In this document: positions 55,048 through 64,000 of the stretch, piece by piece
Layout: the number at the start of each line of letters is the position of its first letter
Position numbering within the stretch: the stretch's first letter is position 1
Notes under the pieces: model-generated
Told to the model about the DNA's origin: nothing
The model's input: the letters and a program-made list of their open reading frames with translations, nothing else
Databases searched by the model: none
From: Pseudoalteromonas sp. SMS1
GTDB lineage: Bacteria > Pseudomonadota > Gammaproteobacteria > Enterobacterales > Alteromonadaceae
Length of the DNA stretch: 64,000 bases
Direction: 5' to 3'
NCBI RefSeq assembly: GCF_021530565.1
Contig: NZ_JAKGBI010000006.1
Coordinates: forward strand, 62,001-126,000
Program-made: the position numbers and the translations under genes

Positions 55048-55614
55048 TATGCCTAAGACATCAGTTATTATAAATTTCGAACACCAGTATTCATACTGAG
55101 ATTATCCAGCATTTAGCGAAGCGGATCACATTCATATCTGACTATGTTCAAAGTCTCACTAACCTTCAACTTAAAAAGCAACGATAAGCAATATTGAATG
55201 TATAAGAACCATTCGATTAAATAAGACTAGACACGCCCCCTTTTGGATTAGAGCATCAATTTCAAAGACTTTTCATGAGTAGGTGAAATGAAATAAGCCT
55301 AAATAGAGACAAATAAAATGCATGGCTTAAATTACTCATCGGAAATAGAAATCACCGCATAAAAATTTAAATAACTTTTAATGATACTCTTAGCAGCGCA
55401 CAAAAAATCGACATTTACGCAGACAGCAGATTCCCTGAAACACTCGATTTAGCAACGGCTAAAGGCAATGTTCAAAGCATATATAAGTTACAGAAAGAGA
55501 TATTACCGACTGGTATATCGTTTGGATAGTCGATAACTGGCGCCAATCGCGCCAGCCAGTCAATCACTTTTCTTTTGATTAAGATAACCGACTTCCTAAT
55601 AAAGATGACACCAA
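55048..55614. other. Intergenic region after pilin terminator
   Basis: A gap of about 570 bp lies between the pilin terminator and the BLUF gene. It holds a hairpin at 55537-55555 (CTGGCGC and GCGCCAG, 5-nt loop), possibly the terminator of the leftward BLUF gene. An open stretch at 55371-55529 without initiator looks protein-like and may be a remnant. No other feature is clear. Confidence 0.4.
55371..55529 (+). pseudogene. Possible gene remnant, protein-like open stretch
   Basis: An open frame of 52 codons lacks a start codon and a ribosome-binding site. Its translation (for example DIYADSRFPETLDLATAKG and SIYKLQKEILPTG) has a protein-like composition, unlike the surrounding sequence. It may be the 3' end of a decayed gene or chance. 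No family recognised. Confidence 0.2.
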
Positions 55615-56031
55615 TTAAACGTCTGTTTGATTACCAGCCATGTCCTTTAAAAAAGAAAGCGCCTGCGCTCTTGTCATTTCTTCAGGATCAAATTCCGTTT
55701 GTCCGTTTTTTCTGAGCAGCTCATAGAATGACTCTGACCCTGCCGCATAGCCCATTTTCCAAAGCTCAAAAGTTGGCTGCTCAACTTCATCATAACTTAA
55801 AATTGTTGCTCCTTCATGGCGAGGGTCGTCGGCAATATCTAGGTATAATTCGTTAACAGTTTCTCTATCACCTTCAAGGGCTTGTAAGAAAAACTCGTTT
55901 TCAAAGCACAACATGCCACATACTTTTAGCTCACTATTATTTGAGCGCGCAGTCTCCAAAATATTACGCAAATCTGACAGATTCATAGACCGTGAAGCCT
56001 GACTATAATACACCAACCGTACTAGTTTCAT
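55615..56031 (-). CDS. BLUF-domain blue-light sensor
   Basis: A 138-residue single BLUF domain that binds FAD and responds to blue light. The photochemical residues are all present: Tyr8 (LVYYSQAS), Asn in ARSNNSELK, Gln50 (FFLQALEG), Trp91 and Met93 (ELWKMGY). No output domain is fused, so it must act by binding a partner. The divergent histidine kinase 102 bp away is a candidate. Length is usual for short BLUF proteins. The domain call is secure; the output is an inference. Confidence 0.92.
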   Translation of the reverse strand: MKLVRLVYYSQASRSMNLSDLRNILETARSNNSELKVCGMLCFENEFFLQALEGDRETVNELYLDIADDPRHEGATILSYDEVEQPTFELWKMGYAAGSESFYELLRKNGQTEFDPEEMTRAQALSFLKDMAGNQTDV

Positions 56032-56132
56032 TTTATCACTCTCCCAGTAATTAACGAATGTCGCTTATCTTTAGGCCAAATTTTAATCATTGGCTATAGT
56101 TATTAAAAATACAAGGTAAGGCGCTCATTGTT

Positions 56133-57932
56133 ATGGAAAATTCAGTGAATCAAATGGTGGTTGTAGTAGGCCCTGAGTCTGCAGAGTTAGACTACGTACT
56201 GACACAATTGCAGGTTCAAGTGTACCAGGTAGATGCCTTTAAACAGTTTAAAAAAACGTTTCGAAAGCATCGACCGGGTGTATTGATTTTACATGTCAAT
56301 GACGCCGATTCGGAGGCCCTTACGTGCCAAGTCTTGTCTCATGTTAGGGTCGGGCTTCAAGATAAAGATACGATATTCATCGTCGCGCATTCACAACAAT
56401 ACATGCCGGATGCGTTAAACTGGATTGAGGAATATAGTATCGCCAGTTTTATTACCTTATCCGCCGATAAAAAAGCGATAAATCAAAGTGTCATAGACCG
56501 AAATATCAAAGCCTGGCTGCGTTTCGTGCAAGTCACCGAACAGCATCAAGCAGAAAGTAATTTACTAATGAGCGTCGCGCATTTGCATCGTAATAATAAT
56601 AATGTCAATGAAGTCATGCTGCAGTTTATGCAGGCGCTATCAAGCATTGCATGTGCATCCGTGCAATGTAGGATCAAGATAAATGCACAAGGCGAAGGCA
56701 CCTTAACAAGCTGTGCGCCAGCGCTAGATACACTTGAAAGAGCGTTGACACAAGCATTTCATTTACCCACGCTTCCCGCATACTTACAACGCGCATTAAC
56801 TGAGAAGAAGCCCCAAATCGACTTATTGCCTGACGCTGAGGCTTTCTCAAACCTTAGCCAGCTACTTAACCTAAAGCTAAGCAGTTATCTCATTTTCCCT
56901 ATTGTAGTTTACGGTAAAGTACTAGAAATGATGATATTTTTTATAGACGAAAACGCAATGGAATCCGTTTCAATGCGGCAGATAGATGTCATCAGTAAAG
57001 CGGCTGAACAGTTAACAATGTTGTTAGAAAGAAAAGAATCTGAAAGACGGCTAAAAAAACAATGTACCAGATTGAAGAGCGCACTGATTGAATTAAAGGA
57101 AACTCAGGAGCAACTCGCACACAGCGAGAAAATGGCGACAGTTGGTCAATTTGCCGCGGGTATCGCACATGAAATCAACAATCCACTCTCTTTTGTTCTT
57201 AGTAACTTTGGCTCAATGGACAATTACCTCGACAGTATATTAAATTTGCAAAATTTACATGATCAATTTCTCAGTGCTGTTGAAATGGGGAATCAACACC
57301 GCAAAGACGAAATAAAGGATGAAATCACTCACTATCGCGGTCAGTCTGAGATTGATTTTATTTATGATGACATGCGAGAAATCGTTGCTCAGTCCCAGAT
57401 GGGGCTGGCTCGAGTAAGTGACATTATCAAAGATTTACAATCATTTCATGGCAAAGCGCAACATGCTCAACTCGATCTAAAAACCTTGCTAGCAAACAGC
57501 CTCGCGCTACTTCAATCTACCAACCCGAGCGATATTCCGATCGAAACTAACTTTACACATCACAGCGAAATCGTATCAAATGCTGGGTTTATACAGCAAA
57601 TTCTTACAAACCTCATAAAGAACGCCTTTCAAATACTCGAGCTAAATGCCATTTCAGAACCCATCATTGAGGTAAGCTCTACCGAATTAAACGGAGTAAT
57701 TTCCATCTCGGTCACTGACAATGGGCCAGGCATCAGTATAGAACAACAAAAACGTGTTTTTGACCCTTTCTACACGACTAAAAAAGTGGGGGAAGGTACA
57801 GGGCTGGGGTTAGCCGTCAGCTATAACTTAAGTAAACGCTTAGGAGGCAGTTTACAGGTCAACTCACAAGTGGATAAATATTGTAAATTTACGCTTGTTT
57901 TGCCAATTAATGCTGAGGGGTCACCCCAATAA
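56133..57932 (+). CDS. Soluble sensor histidine kinase with degenerate N-terminal receiver-like domain
   Basis: A 599-residue cytoplasmic kinase without membrane segments. Residues ~8-125 look like a receiver fold, but the acidic pocket is missing (VVVVGPESAEL and LILHVNDADSE), so it is probably a pseudo-receiver. A GAF-like region follows (about 150-300), then a coiled coil, HisKA (GIAHEINNPLSF, phospho-His 346) and HATPase (NLIKNAFQILE, DNGPGISIEQ, GTGLGLAVSYNL). It resembles ZraS/NtrB-like kinases with a GHEINNP motif. It is divergent from a BLUF gene and may carry its signal. No response regulator gene is adjacent. Confidence 0.88.
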   Translation: MENSVNQMVVVVGPESAELDYVLTQLQVQVYQVDAFKQFKKTFRKHRPGVLILHVNDADSEALTCQVLSHVRVGLQDKDTIFIVAHSQQYMPDALNWIEEYSIASFITLSADKKAINQSVIDRNIKAWLRFVQVTEQHQAESNLLMSVAHLHRNNNNVNEVMLQFMQALSSIACASVQCRIKINAQGEGTLTSCAPALDTLERALTQAFHLPTLPAYLQRALTEKKPQIDLLPDAEAFSNLSQLLNLKLSSYLIFPIVVYGKVLEMMIFFIDENAMESVSMRQIDVISKAAEQLTMLLERKESERRLKKQCTRLKSALIELKETQEQLAHSEKMATVGQFAAGIAHEINNPLSFVLSNFGSMDNYLDSILNLQNLHDQFLSAVEMGNQHRKDEIKDEITHYRGQSEIDFIYDDMREIVAQSQMGLARVSDIIKDLQSFHGKAQHAQLDLKTLLANSLALLQSTNPSDIPIETNFTHHSEIVSNAGFIQQILTNLIKNAFQILELNAISEPIIEVSSTELNGVISISVTDNGPGISIEQQKRVFDPFYTTKKVGEGTGLGLAVSYNLSKRLGGSLQVNSQVDKYCKFTLVLPINAEGSPQ

Positions 57933-58173
57933 AACTCTCGGTATTTAAAGGAATTTGGCCTTAATGTGCTCATCAGCCTCGATTATCCATACCTTGGTTG
58001 ATGAATACAGCCACCACAAGTTTACGTAATTCAATATATAAATTATTTTTAAGACTTGTGATTATTCCCTTAAATACAATTTAACCTTCTTAAAAAAACA
58101 CACAAGTACTTTAACCATTTGTTTTGTAAATAATTGTGAAATAGTCGGTGGCAACCTATTATTCAAATAACCT

Positions 58174-59460
58174 TCATGAAAATGGTAAAAATATCGTCAC
58201 AGCTAGCCCGCCATATTTACGGTTCCTAAACGACAATTTTCCATGGTGCGCGTCAATAATCTCCCGACACAATGCAAGACCAAGTCCCGTTCCAGCGTGC
58301 TTTGTAGAATAAAAAGGCAATAGTGCATTTTCTAAGACCTCAGGCGCCATACCCGGACCGTTATCTGATATTTCAATGTACAGACCGGTTTGGTCATCAA
58401 CCTGTATTGATAAGGAAACCACCTTCTCTGTGCTTTGCTCTGAATAAGCTTCATGGGCATTTTTTAAGATGTTTATTAAAACCTGCTCAATTTGATGCTC
58501 ATCGGCATTGACTAGCACATTCGGAATATTGGTCACTAGGGTGAACTTATAAAGTGTGCCAATCTGCTCCAGCAAAGTTTTCCAATCGACAGGGTGTTTG
58601 TCAGGCATCTTTAACTTTGACAGAGCACCATACCCTTTTATGAATTCATTTAAATGTCCAATACGCCTTGAGATGGAACTGAAGACACGGTCTAATCTCG
58701 GCTCATCTAAATTTTGTGCCAACAATTGCCCCGAGTGGCACATAGAGCTAATGGGGGCAATTGAATTATTCAACTCATGACTGATAACCCGAATCACTTT
58801 TTTCCAGGTTTGTACTTCTTGACGACTCAACTCACTGGTGATCGATTTGAGTAAATATAAAGTGTTATTGGCTTGATGAATACGAACACCAGATTTAGCC
58901 AAATGCCACGCTTGTTCCTCACCTTGCGCATTTTTTAACGTAAAAATGCTCTCGCCATTTTGATTGAGCGCTTGTACAAAATCAGGGTTTAAATTCACGC
59001 AAACATCTGACCAGTGATAGCCCAATATCGAGTCGCCATGATTAAACATCAGCTCAGCAGCCCGATTCGCAAAAATAACCTTCTGATTTGCGTCAACTAA
59101 AAACGTCACAACCGGAGACGTATTCAGCACTTTATCTAGCAACATTTCTCGCTGGTATAAATGTTGACGCTCTTTGCGCAACTTGTCAGCACAGAGGTTG
59201 AATAACTCAAAAACCGCATGCCTATTTTTACTGTTATCGATCGGAATACTGACCGAAAAATCTGAGTCCATTAAACTTAATAAACCTTGCTCTAGGCTCC
59301 GATCGTCAATTTTTCGCTGTTGGGCACGCTGATAAAATAAATACCCAATGAGCCCATTGAGACAGATACCAGCAGAGAGTATCCACCAAGGGGATTGGGC
59401 TACAAACAAGTATGCGGCAACTGAAAACATCACTTGACCCATGAAGGCTAGCAACAGCAT
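58174..59460 (-). CDS. NtrB-like histidine kinase of ABC system 2
   Basis: A 428-residue membrane kinase. Two N-terminal helices (about 1-50) are followed by a PAS domain (about 105-210; NTSPVVTFLVDANQKVIFANRAAELMF in parts) and a HisKA with RVISHELNNSIAPISS. The HATPase shows NILKNAHEAYSE, DNGPGMAPE and GTGLGLALCREII. It begins one base after the sigma-54 activator gene, so the two are a pair. It is the last gene of the operon beginning with the ABC transporter genes. Confidence 0.92.
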   Translation of the reverse strand: MLLLAFMGQVMFSVAAYLFVAQSPWWILSAGICLNGLIGYLFYQRAQQRKIDDRSLEQGLLSLMDSDFSVSIPIDNSKNRHAVFELFNLCADKLRKERQHLYQREMLLDKVLNTSPVVTFLVDANQKVIFANRAAELMFNHGDSILGYHWSDVCVNLNPDFVQALNQNGESIFTLKNAQGEEQAWHLAKSGVRIHQANNTLYLLKSITSELSRQEVQTWKKVIRVISHELNNSIAPISSMCHSGQLLAQNLDEPRLDRVFSSISRRIGHLNEFIKGYGALSKLKMPDKHPVDWKTLLEQIGTLYKFTLVTNIPNVLVNADEHQIEQVLINILKNAHEAYSEQSTEKVVSLSIQVDDQTGLYIEISDNGPGMAPEVLENALLPFYSTKHAGTGLGLALCREIIDAHHGKLSFRNRKYGGLAVTIFLPFS

Positions 59461-59461
59461 G

Positions 59462-60724
59462 TTATTCGCCTCTGGCCAAGTTAAACTTTTCTATTCGTCG
59501 ATATAGCGTTTGTCTACTTAAACCTAGCTCCTGCGCAGCATGGGCTATGATCCAATCATGTTTCTCCAACACCGCTGATATATGTTCCTTTTCACTCAAG
59601 GTAGGTGTGTGCTCTTGTCCACTCAGCGCTGAGGTATTGACCACACCACCGTGCGCAAAAATTAAAGCCCGTTTGCACATGTTTTCTAATTCACGTACAT
59701 TGCCAGGCCAAGGGTGCTGTAATAAAAACTGCTCAGCATCTTTTGTAAGCTGATGGGCATCACCAATAAAGTGTTTCGCAAGCGCCAGAATATCCCCCTT
59801 GCGTTTATTCAAGGGCAAAATACACAGCTCCATCCCATTTAAGCGGTAAAACAAATCTTCTCTAAACTGACCATTTTTGATATCAATGAGTAGATTAGCA
59901 TTGGTTGCACTGACGACTCTCACATCTACCTTTTGCGTTACATTTGAACCCAAGCGTTCAAATTCGCCTGTTTGTAGCACACGCAGGAGTTTCATTTGAC
60001 CAGATAAAGACAGGTTGCCTATTTCATCTAAAAACAAAGTACCACCATCAGCAGCCTCAAAGCGGCCCATTCGTGCTTGATTGGCCCCAGTAAAAGCGCC
60101 TTTTTCCGCCCCGAATAACTCAGCTTCCATTAACTCTTGTGGTATTGCCCCCATATTCACTTTTATGAATGGAGCGTCTAATCGTGCCGACTTTTGGTGG
60201 ATATAGTCAGCCAGCTTTTCTTTGCCTGAACCGTTTGGCCCTGTAATCAATACATTTATTTCTGCTGCCGCCACCTTCGTGGTGGTAAAGATTAGTTCGG
60301 CCATCTCCTTGCTCTGATAAATCAATGCACTCGTTTGAGCTGGCTTCACAGCAACCGAAATATGCTCAGAGATTGTCTCCAATAACTTTCGATCATCCCA
60401 AGGTTTGGGTAAGTAATCTGCCGCGCCGGATTTAATGAGCGTAATGGCCGTTTCTAACTGGCTCCATGCTGTGATAATGATAATTGGTAATGTTGGGTTC
60501 AGTTCTTTTAGCGCATAAAATAGCTGTTTGCCCTCCTCGCCAGATGTAGTGCCCTCACTGAAATTCATATCTTGGATCACGAGATCGATTTTTTGCCGCG
60601 ATACACTCAGCAAGGCCTCTTTAACCGTACTGGCGCTAATTACTTTGTAATTATGTATGCTCAATAACAAATCCAAAGCATCTAAAATATCGGGGTTATC
60701 ATCAACAATAAGAATCGTGTTCAT
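59462..60724 (-). CDS. NtrC-family sigma-54 response regulator of ABC system 2
   Basis: A 420-residue activator. Receiver (about 1-120): ILIVDDNPDIL, phospho-acceptor Asp in LVIQDMNFSEG and Lys in YLPKPWDD. AAA+ domain (about 140-365): Walker A GPNGSGKEKLA, the sigma-54 contact loop GAFTGA in EKGAFTGANQARMG, Walker B GGTLFLDEIGNL and WPGNVRELEN. A Fis-type HTH ends it (HAAQELGLSRQTLYRRIEKF). It should drive sigma-54 promoters; two candidate promoters are present in this window (40837 and 54354). The downstream kinase gene is its likely partner. Confidence 0.95.
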   Translation of the reverse strand: MNTILIVDDNPDILDALDLLLSIHNYKVISASTVKEALLSVSRQKIDLVIQDMNFSEGTTSGEEGKQLFYALKELNPTLPIIIITAWSQLETAITLIKSGAADYLPKPWDDRKLLETISEHISVAVKPAQTSALIYQSKEMAELIFTTTKVAAAEINVLITGPNGSGKEKLADYIHQKSARLDAPFIKVNMGAIPQELMEAELFGAEKGAFTGANQARMGRFEAADGGTLFLDEIGNLSLSGQMKLLRVLQTGEFERLGSNVTQKVDVRVVSATNANLLIDIKNGQFREDLFYRLNGMELCILPLNKRKGDILALAKHFIGDAHQLTKDAEQFLLQHPWPGNVRELENMCKRALIFAHGGVVNTSALSGQEHTPTLSEKEHISAVLEKHDWIIAHAAQELGLSRQTLYRRIEKFNLARGE

Positions 60725-60778
60725 AACTTGCTATCTAACCCCACTCTCCAAAGCGGTAAGTGGGGTCTATGTCCTTTT

Positions 60779-62002
60779 TTAAACTGTGCGAGTAGCCGTA
60801 ACAGGCGCTATTTTTGTTGTTTTCCAAGCTGGTAGCCAAGTGGCAATCGTACCAGAGATAAACACAATCATAACACAACTTAAATAGCTGATTACATCTG
60901 GCTTTGGCATGGTAATTACTTTACCTAACAAGATGTTAATGCCAATTACACTGGCAATACCTAATCCAGCAGCAACGGAGCTGATAAGCCAGTTTTCACT
61001 CATCACATACACTAATACATCTTTTTTACGCGCGCCCAAAGCACGTCGAATCCCGATGAGCTTTTTCTGCTTCGATACATGGAAATGTGCATGGGCAAAA
61101 CTGCTGATCATCGTCACGCACAGCATAAATGCAGTGAGCAGGCTAAACAATGTGGCTAAGCTCGTTGACTCTTTGTAATAATCACTGTGGTGCGCTTTCA
61201 TGGTAAAAATCTCTTTAATATCTCGCTCTGGATGCACCTCCTTCATCGCTGAGATTATCTTTTTCTTAATCTCCTGTACATTGCCAGGGGTAACCTTAAG
61301 TAAATAGAACATTCTCGCTTGCGCCCGCGCCATATTTCTGAACTTAAAGATCCCATAATGCGCATATTTACGAGATGGGGTGATCGCTAAATCTGACACC
61401 ACCCCGACCACACGACCTTCATTTGTTTGCTTGCCAACTGCAGATTCTCCTGGATATAGCGCTTGCGCCAAAGATTGTGTCAAAATGATATTGGGTTCAA
61501 AGTCCATGCTTGCCAAATACCCACGTGTCGCATTATCTGACGCCTCAAAATCTCGCCCTTGATAGATATTCGCACCCAGTAACCGAAAAAAGTCTTGCCC
61601 TGTATAATAAGTAGGAATGCCATTGAACTGACTATCTACAGGTACATCTTGCGGGTGGTTAATGTCTTCAATTGAGTGGAAATTCCCTCCTCGCATAAGA
61701 GGTAGCTGGTTCGTGTATGATACAAGTTCAACCTCCGTTAGGTTTTTAAGGGCAGCCATGTCTTCTTCCACCACGGATAAAAAGAAGTCCGCATCTAAAA
61801 ATGCCTCTGAAGTGGGCCTAATTTGGAATGCCAGCACATCGTCCATTTCAAAACCCACATCGCGGGACATTTTTTCATTCGCCTCAATACTCAACAGCAA
61901 GCTATTGCATGCCAGTCCTAAGGTTAAAATAAGTTGAAAAATGAGCAATCCAGTAGCAAACTTTCTCAATAACATGGATTTAAATAATGCTTTGATATTC
62001 AT
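60779..62002 (-). CDS. FtsX/MacB-type permease (system 2, second permease)
   Basis: A 407-residue inner-membrane permease. TM1 near 15-35, a large periplasmic domain and three C-terminal helices. The coupling motif LIGIRRALGARKKDVLVYV lies near residue 318. It is the paralogue of the protein at 36018-37223. The gene lies nine bases after the first permease gene and 54 bases before the regulator gene. Confidence 0.85.
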   Translation of the reverse strand: MNIKALFKSMLLRKFATGLLIFQLILTLGLACNSLLLSIEANEKMSRDVGFEMDDVLAFQIRPTSEAFLDADFFLSVVEEDMAALKNLTEVELVSYTNQLPLMRGGNFHSIEDINHPQDVPVDSQFNGIPTYYTGQDFFRLLGANIYQGRDFEASDNATRGYLASMDFEPNIILTQSLAQALYPGESAVGKQTNEGRVVGVVSDLAITPSRKYAHYGIFKFRNMARAQARMFYLLKVTPGNVQEIKKKIISAMKEVHPERDIKEIFTMKAHHSDYYKESTSLATLFSLLTAFMLCVTMISSFAHAHFHVSKQKKLIGIRRALGARKKDVLVYVMSENWLISSVAAGLGIASVIGINILLGKVITMPKPDVISYLSCVMIVFISGTIATWLPAWKTTKIAPVTATRTV

Positions 62003-62011
62003 ATCAGTTTC

Positions 62012-63301
62012 CTACTTTAAAATGCTTGCAAGTGATGTACGTGTGCCTTGAATAAGCGGATACACTGTACTTAAAAGACTCGAAGTCAATGCAACACCAA
62101 GCCCAATAACCAACATGTGTAAAGGCAACTCAGCGACCGGGGCTAACTCATCAAAAAGCTGTCGGTATAATGCTAATAGGCTAAATGCCAACACAAACGA
62201 CAGCAGTGCACAAATAAGCCCTAGAATGATACTTTCTATAACGCCTTGAAAAAACACCTGCCTCTTACTCGCCCCCACTGCACGCCTTAGGTTTGCTTCA
62301 AACTGACCCGCTTGATACCTTGATAGCATCAAGCTATTGGCATTGAAAATACATACCAACAAGAACAAACCCGTTGCAATCGTGAACGCCAGTAAATCCT
62401 TATTCACCACTTCATTTTTAGCCAACCATTCATTAACGTTGTAGAGTCTGTTGTCCACCTCATGACGGTGATTGCCCTTCTCTTTTAACTGCTCAGAATA
62501 ACTGTCTATGAAAGTTTGAAAGGCCAGTCGCTGCTGCTGGTCCAGCAATTCAACAAATACTTGAACGTAGTAGGCGTTGATCTGGCGTGTTTCTTTGAGT
62601 GTTGTGTAGCTATCAGTCGACATTGTGCGCGCGAACACAGCCCAGTTGTTGTCTATTGCCACTTCAATAGGGACAAAGATATCATCCGTCTTATCGAATG
62701 CTTTGCCCTCTGTTGCATGGTAAAATAGTGGACGCATTTCCCAAGGGGCCAGTACCCCTACAATATTGTAGACTTTGCCTTGTAACTCCAGTTGTTCACC
62801 TACACTATTGGCACCGCCAAACAACGTTACATTTAACTCGTGGCCAATCACGATGCTATTGCTATGTTCGTTTTTCCATGGCTCACCATGTGCAAATTGG
62901 GCGCCCATGATTTCAAAAAATGAGGCGGTCGTGGCACGTGTCGGGCTTGCATATCGCGTCAAATCTTCCGCATCGGCTCTTCGGCTGTAAACCATACTGG
63001 AATAATGCATGGTCGCATTGTTAGCCACTTTTGAGTCGAGAATTGCCTTCGCGTCGCTATATCTCAGCACATGCATACTCCCAAAAGTATTGTTTGCACC
63101 GGCGTATGTATTCATATTAACGCTAAATATTTGTTCACTTTTGCCAGGGATCGGATCTTTTGACATCAGTGACAACATAGACAAGTTTGCCAACAAAGTC
63201 CCAATACCAATAGATAAGGTTAAAATCACCAGAGAGAAAAACAGGGGGGTCCGCTTAATATTTCTTAAAAACAGATGGATATAATATAAAAACATTTCCA
63301 T
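62012..63301 (-). CDS. FtsX/MacB-type permease (system 2, first permease)
   Basis: A 429-residue permease with the same FtsX layout. TM1 is FFSLVILTLSIGIGTLLANL, the periplasmic domain spans about 45-300, and three helices follow. The coupling segment is LRRAVGASKRQVFFQGVIE. It is the paralogue of the protein at 37232-38560, and the gene follows the ATPase gene by 14 bases. The conserved SKDPIPGKSEQIF segment after TM1 is also present in the system 1 protein as TKDPLPAKSERVF. Confidence 0.85.
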   Translation of the reverse strand: MEMFLYYIHLFLRNIKRTPLFFSLVILTLSIGIGTLLANLSMLSLMSKDPIPGKSEQIFSVNMNTYAGANNTFGSMHVLRYSDAKAILDSKVANNATMHYSSMVYSRRADAEDLTRYASPTRATTASFFEIMGAQFAHGEPWKNEHSNSIVIGHELNVTLFGGANSVGEQLELQGKVYNIVGVLAPWEMRPLFYHATEGKAFDKTDDIFVPIEVAIDNNWAVFARTMSTDSYTTLKETRQINAYYVQVFVELLDQQQRLAFQTFIDSYSEQLKEKGNHRHEVDNRLYNVNEWLAKNEVVNKDLLAFTIATGLFLLVCIFNANSLMLSRYQAGQFEANLRRAVGASKRQVFFQGVIESIILGLICALLSFVLAFSLLALYRQLFDELAPVAELPLHMLVIGLGVALTSSLLSTVYPLIQGTRTSLASILK

Positions 63302-63315
63302 GAGACTTTTGCTCC

Positions 63316-64000
63316 CTAAGCCGGCATTTGTTTGTTTAACGCCACACTTGAGTCCGGCTGCATCGGTGCATAAATACTATAATCCGTGATCTGGCCATCA
63401 ATAATTTGAATATTGCGATTTACTTCACGCGCCTGATCTGGGTCATGTGTTACCATAATAATGGTACTGCCCTCTTTATTTATTTCTTTCAATAAGTCCA
63501 TGATCTGTCTAGCCATTAATGAATCTAAATTTCCGGTAGGTTCATCAGCTAACAAAATTTTAGGTTCGCCAGCAAGCGCACGCGCAATAGCCACTCGTTG
63601 TTGTTGACCACCCGATAATTGACTTGGCAGATAACTATGACGACTGGCCAACCCGACGAGTTCAAGGGCATATTCAATCCTGCTGCGCCTTTGCTTAGCG
63701 CTTAAACCCCGATAACGCAATGGCATATCAACATTGTCAAAAATGCTGTAATCTGGGATGAGGTTGTAATTTTGAAAAATAAACCCAATTTTTTCATTGC
63801 GTAATCGCGAAAGGTCATCATCCGACAGCCCTTTCACATTGGTCCCATCTAGGCTGTATTCTCCCTGTGTAAAATTATCCAATAGGCCAGCAACGTTTAA
63901 AAATGTGGATTTACCTGATCCAGACGGTCCCGTTACAGCCACAAACTCTCCTTGTTCTACTTCTAGACTGAAGTCTCTCAGTGCATGAGTTTGAATTGTT
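63316..64000 (-). CDS. ABC transporter ATP-binding protein (system 2), 5' end beyond window
   Basis: A partial gene: the reading frame remains open to base 64000, and the translated upstream part (THALRDFSLEVEQGEFVAV) is normal ATPase sequence, so the true start is outside. Walker A GPSGSGKST, Q-loop FIFQNYNLI, signature LSGGQQQRVAIARAL, Walker B LLADEPTGNLDS and VTHD are intact. It is very close to the ATPase at 38571-39260. By analogy with system 1, the adaptor gene should lie just to the right of the window. Confidence 0.94.
   Translation of the reverse strand, partial: TIQTHALRDFSLEVEQGEFVAVTGPSGSGKSTFLNVAGLLDNFTQGEYSLDGTNVKGLSDDDLSRLRNEKIGFIFQNYNLIPDYSIFDNVDMPLRYRGLSAKQRRSRIEYALELVGLASRHSYLPSQLSGGQQQRVAIARALAGEPKILLADEPTGNLDSLMARQIMDLLKEINKEGSTIIMVTHDPDQAREVNRNIQIIDGQITDYSIYAPMQPDSSVALNKQMPA

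Noticed and set aside
55537..55555. GG-N10-GC spacing resembling a sigma-54 promoter
   Set aside because: The match comes from a GC-rich hairpin (CTGGCGC/GCGCCAG); the -24 and -12 blocks do not agree with the consensus.
1..64000. tRNA, rRNA, CRISPR, insertion sequence or prophage genes
   Set aside because: No clover-leaf, repeat-spacer, transposase or phage structural signal was seen on either strand.

Overview
The window looks like chromosomal DNA of a marine gammaproteobacterium, most likely Pseudoalteromonas or a close relative. This rests on gene content and order: gntR-prpB-prpC-acnD-prpF, a MipA/DUF3019/two-component block, a GH19 chitinase, a SelW-like thioredoxin-fold protein and NhaR, all in AT-leaning DNA. 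The genus is an inference. I see no rRNA, tRNA, CRISPR array, insertion sequence or prophage; the region reads as core and accessory chromosome.

Layout. 0-6 kb: an RsmB/NOP-type RNA m5C methyltransferase, a secreted FG-GAP protein, a lipoprotein of unknown function and a secreted GH19 chitinase. 6-13 kb: a GNAT acetyltransferase translationally coupled to an FAD amine oxidase-type protein, several small proteins, a short-chain dehydrogenase, a porin-like protein, and a LysE-type exporter followed by a PRMT-like methyltransferase. 13-20 kb: the complete 2-methylcitrate (propionate) operon with its GntR regulator and a 12-bp palindromic candidate operator. 20-29 kb: a cold-shock protein with a long leader, a GGDEF-EAL protein, a soluble chemoreceptor-like protein coupled to an ODP/flavodiiron-like di-iron protein, an exported GH3 glycosidase, and a DUF1445-PxpA pair. 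29-36 kb: a beta-propeller lipoprotein, the MipA-DUF3019-response regulator-histidine kinase operon and ArfB.

36-41 kb and 58-64 kb carry two paralogous MacB/FtsX-type ABC export systems. The first has an adaptor, an ATPase and two permeases. The second has an ATPase and two permeases followed by an NtrC-type sigma-54 activator and its kinase, and runs off the right end. 41-49 kb: a RaiA-like protein, NhaR, a SelW-like protein, a LysR/OsmC divergent pair, and a two-component system divergent from an exported YtcJ-like amidohydrolase. 49-55 kb: a chaperone-usher pilus cluster whose major pilin gene is detached and has its own near-perfect sigma-54 promoter. 55-58 kb: a BLUF blue-light sensor divergent from a soluble histidine kinase.

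The most interesting signals are the sigma-54 promoter in front of a chaperone-usher type pilin, a second sigma-54-like promoter in front of the first ABC operon with a sigma-54 activator encoded nearby, the chemoreceptor-ODP pair with a substituted metal-ligand position, and the LysE-PRMT-like operon.
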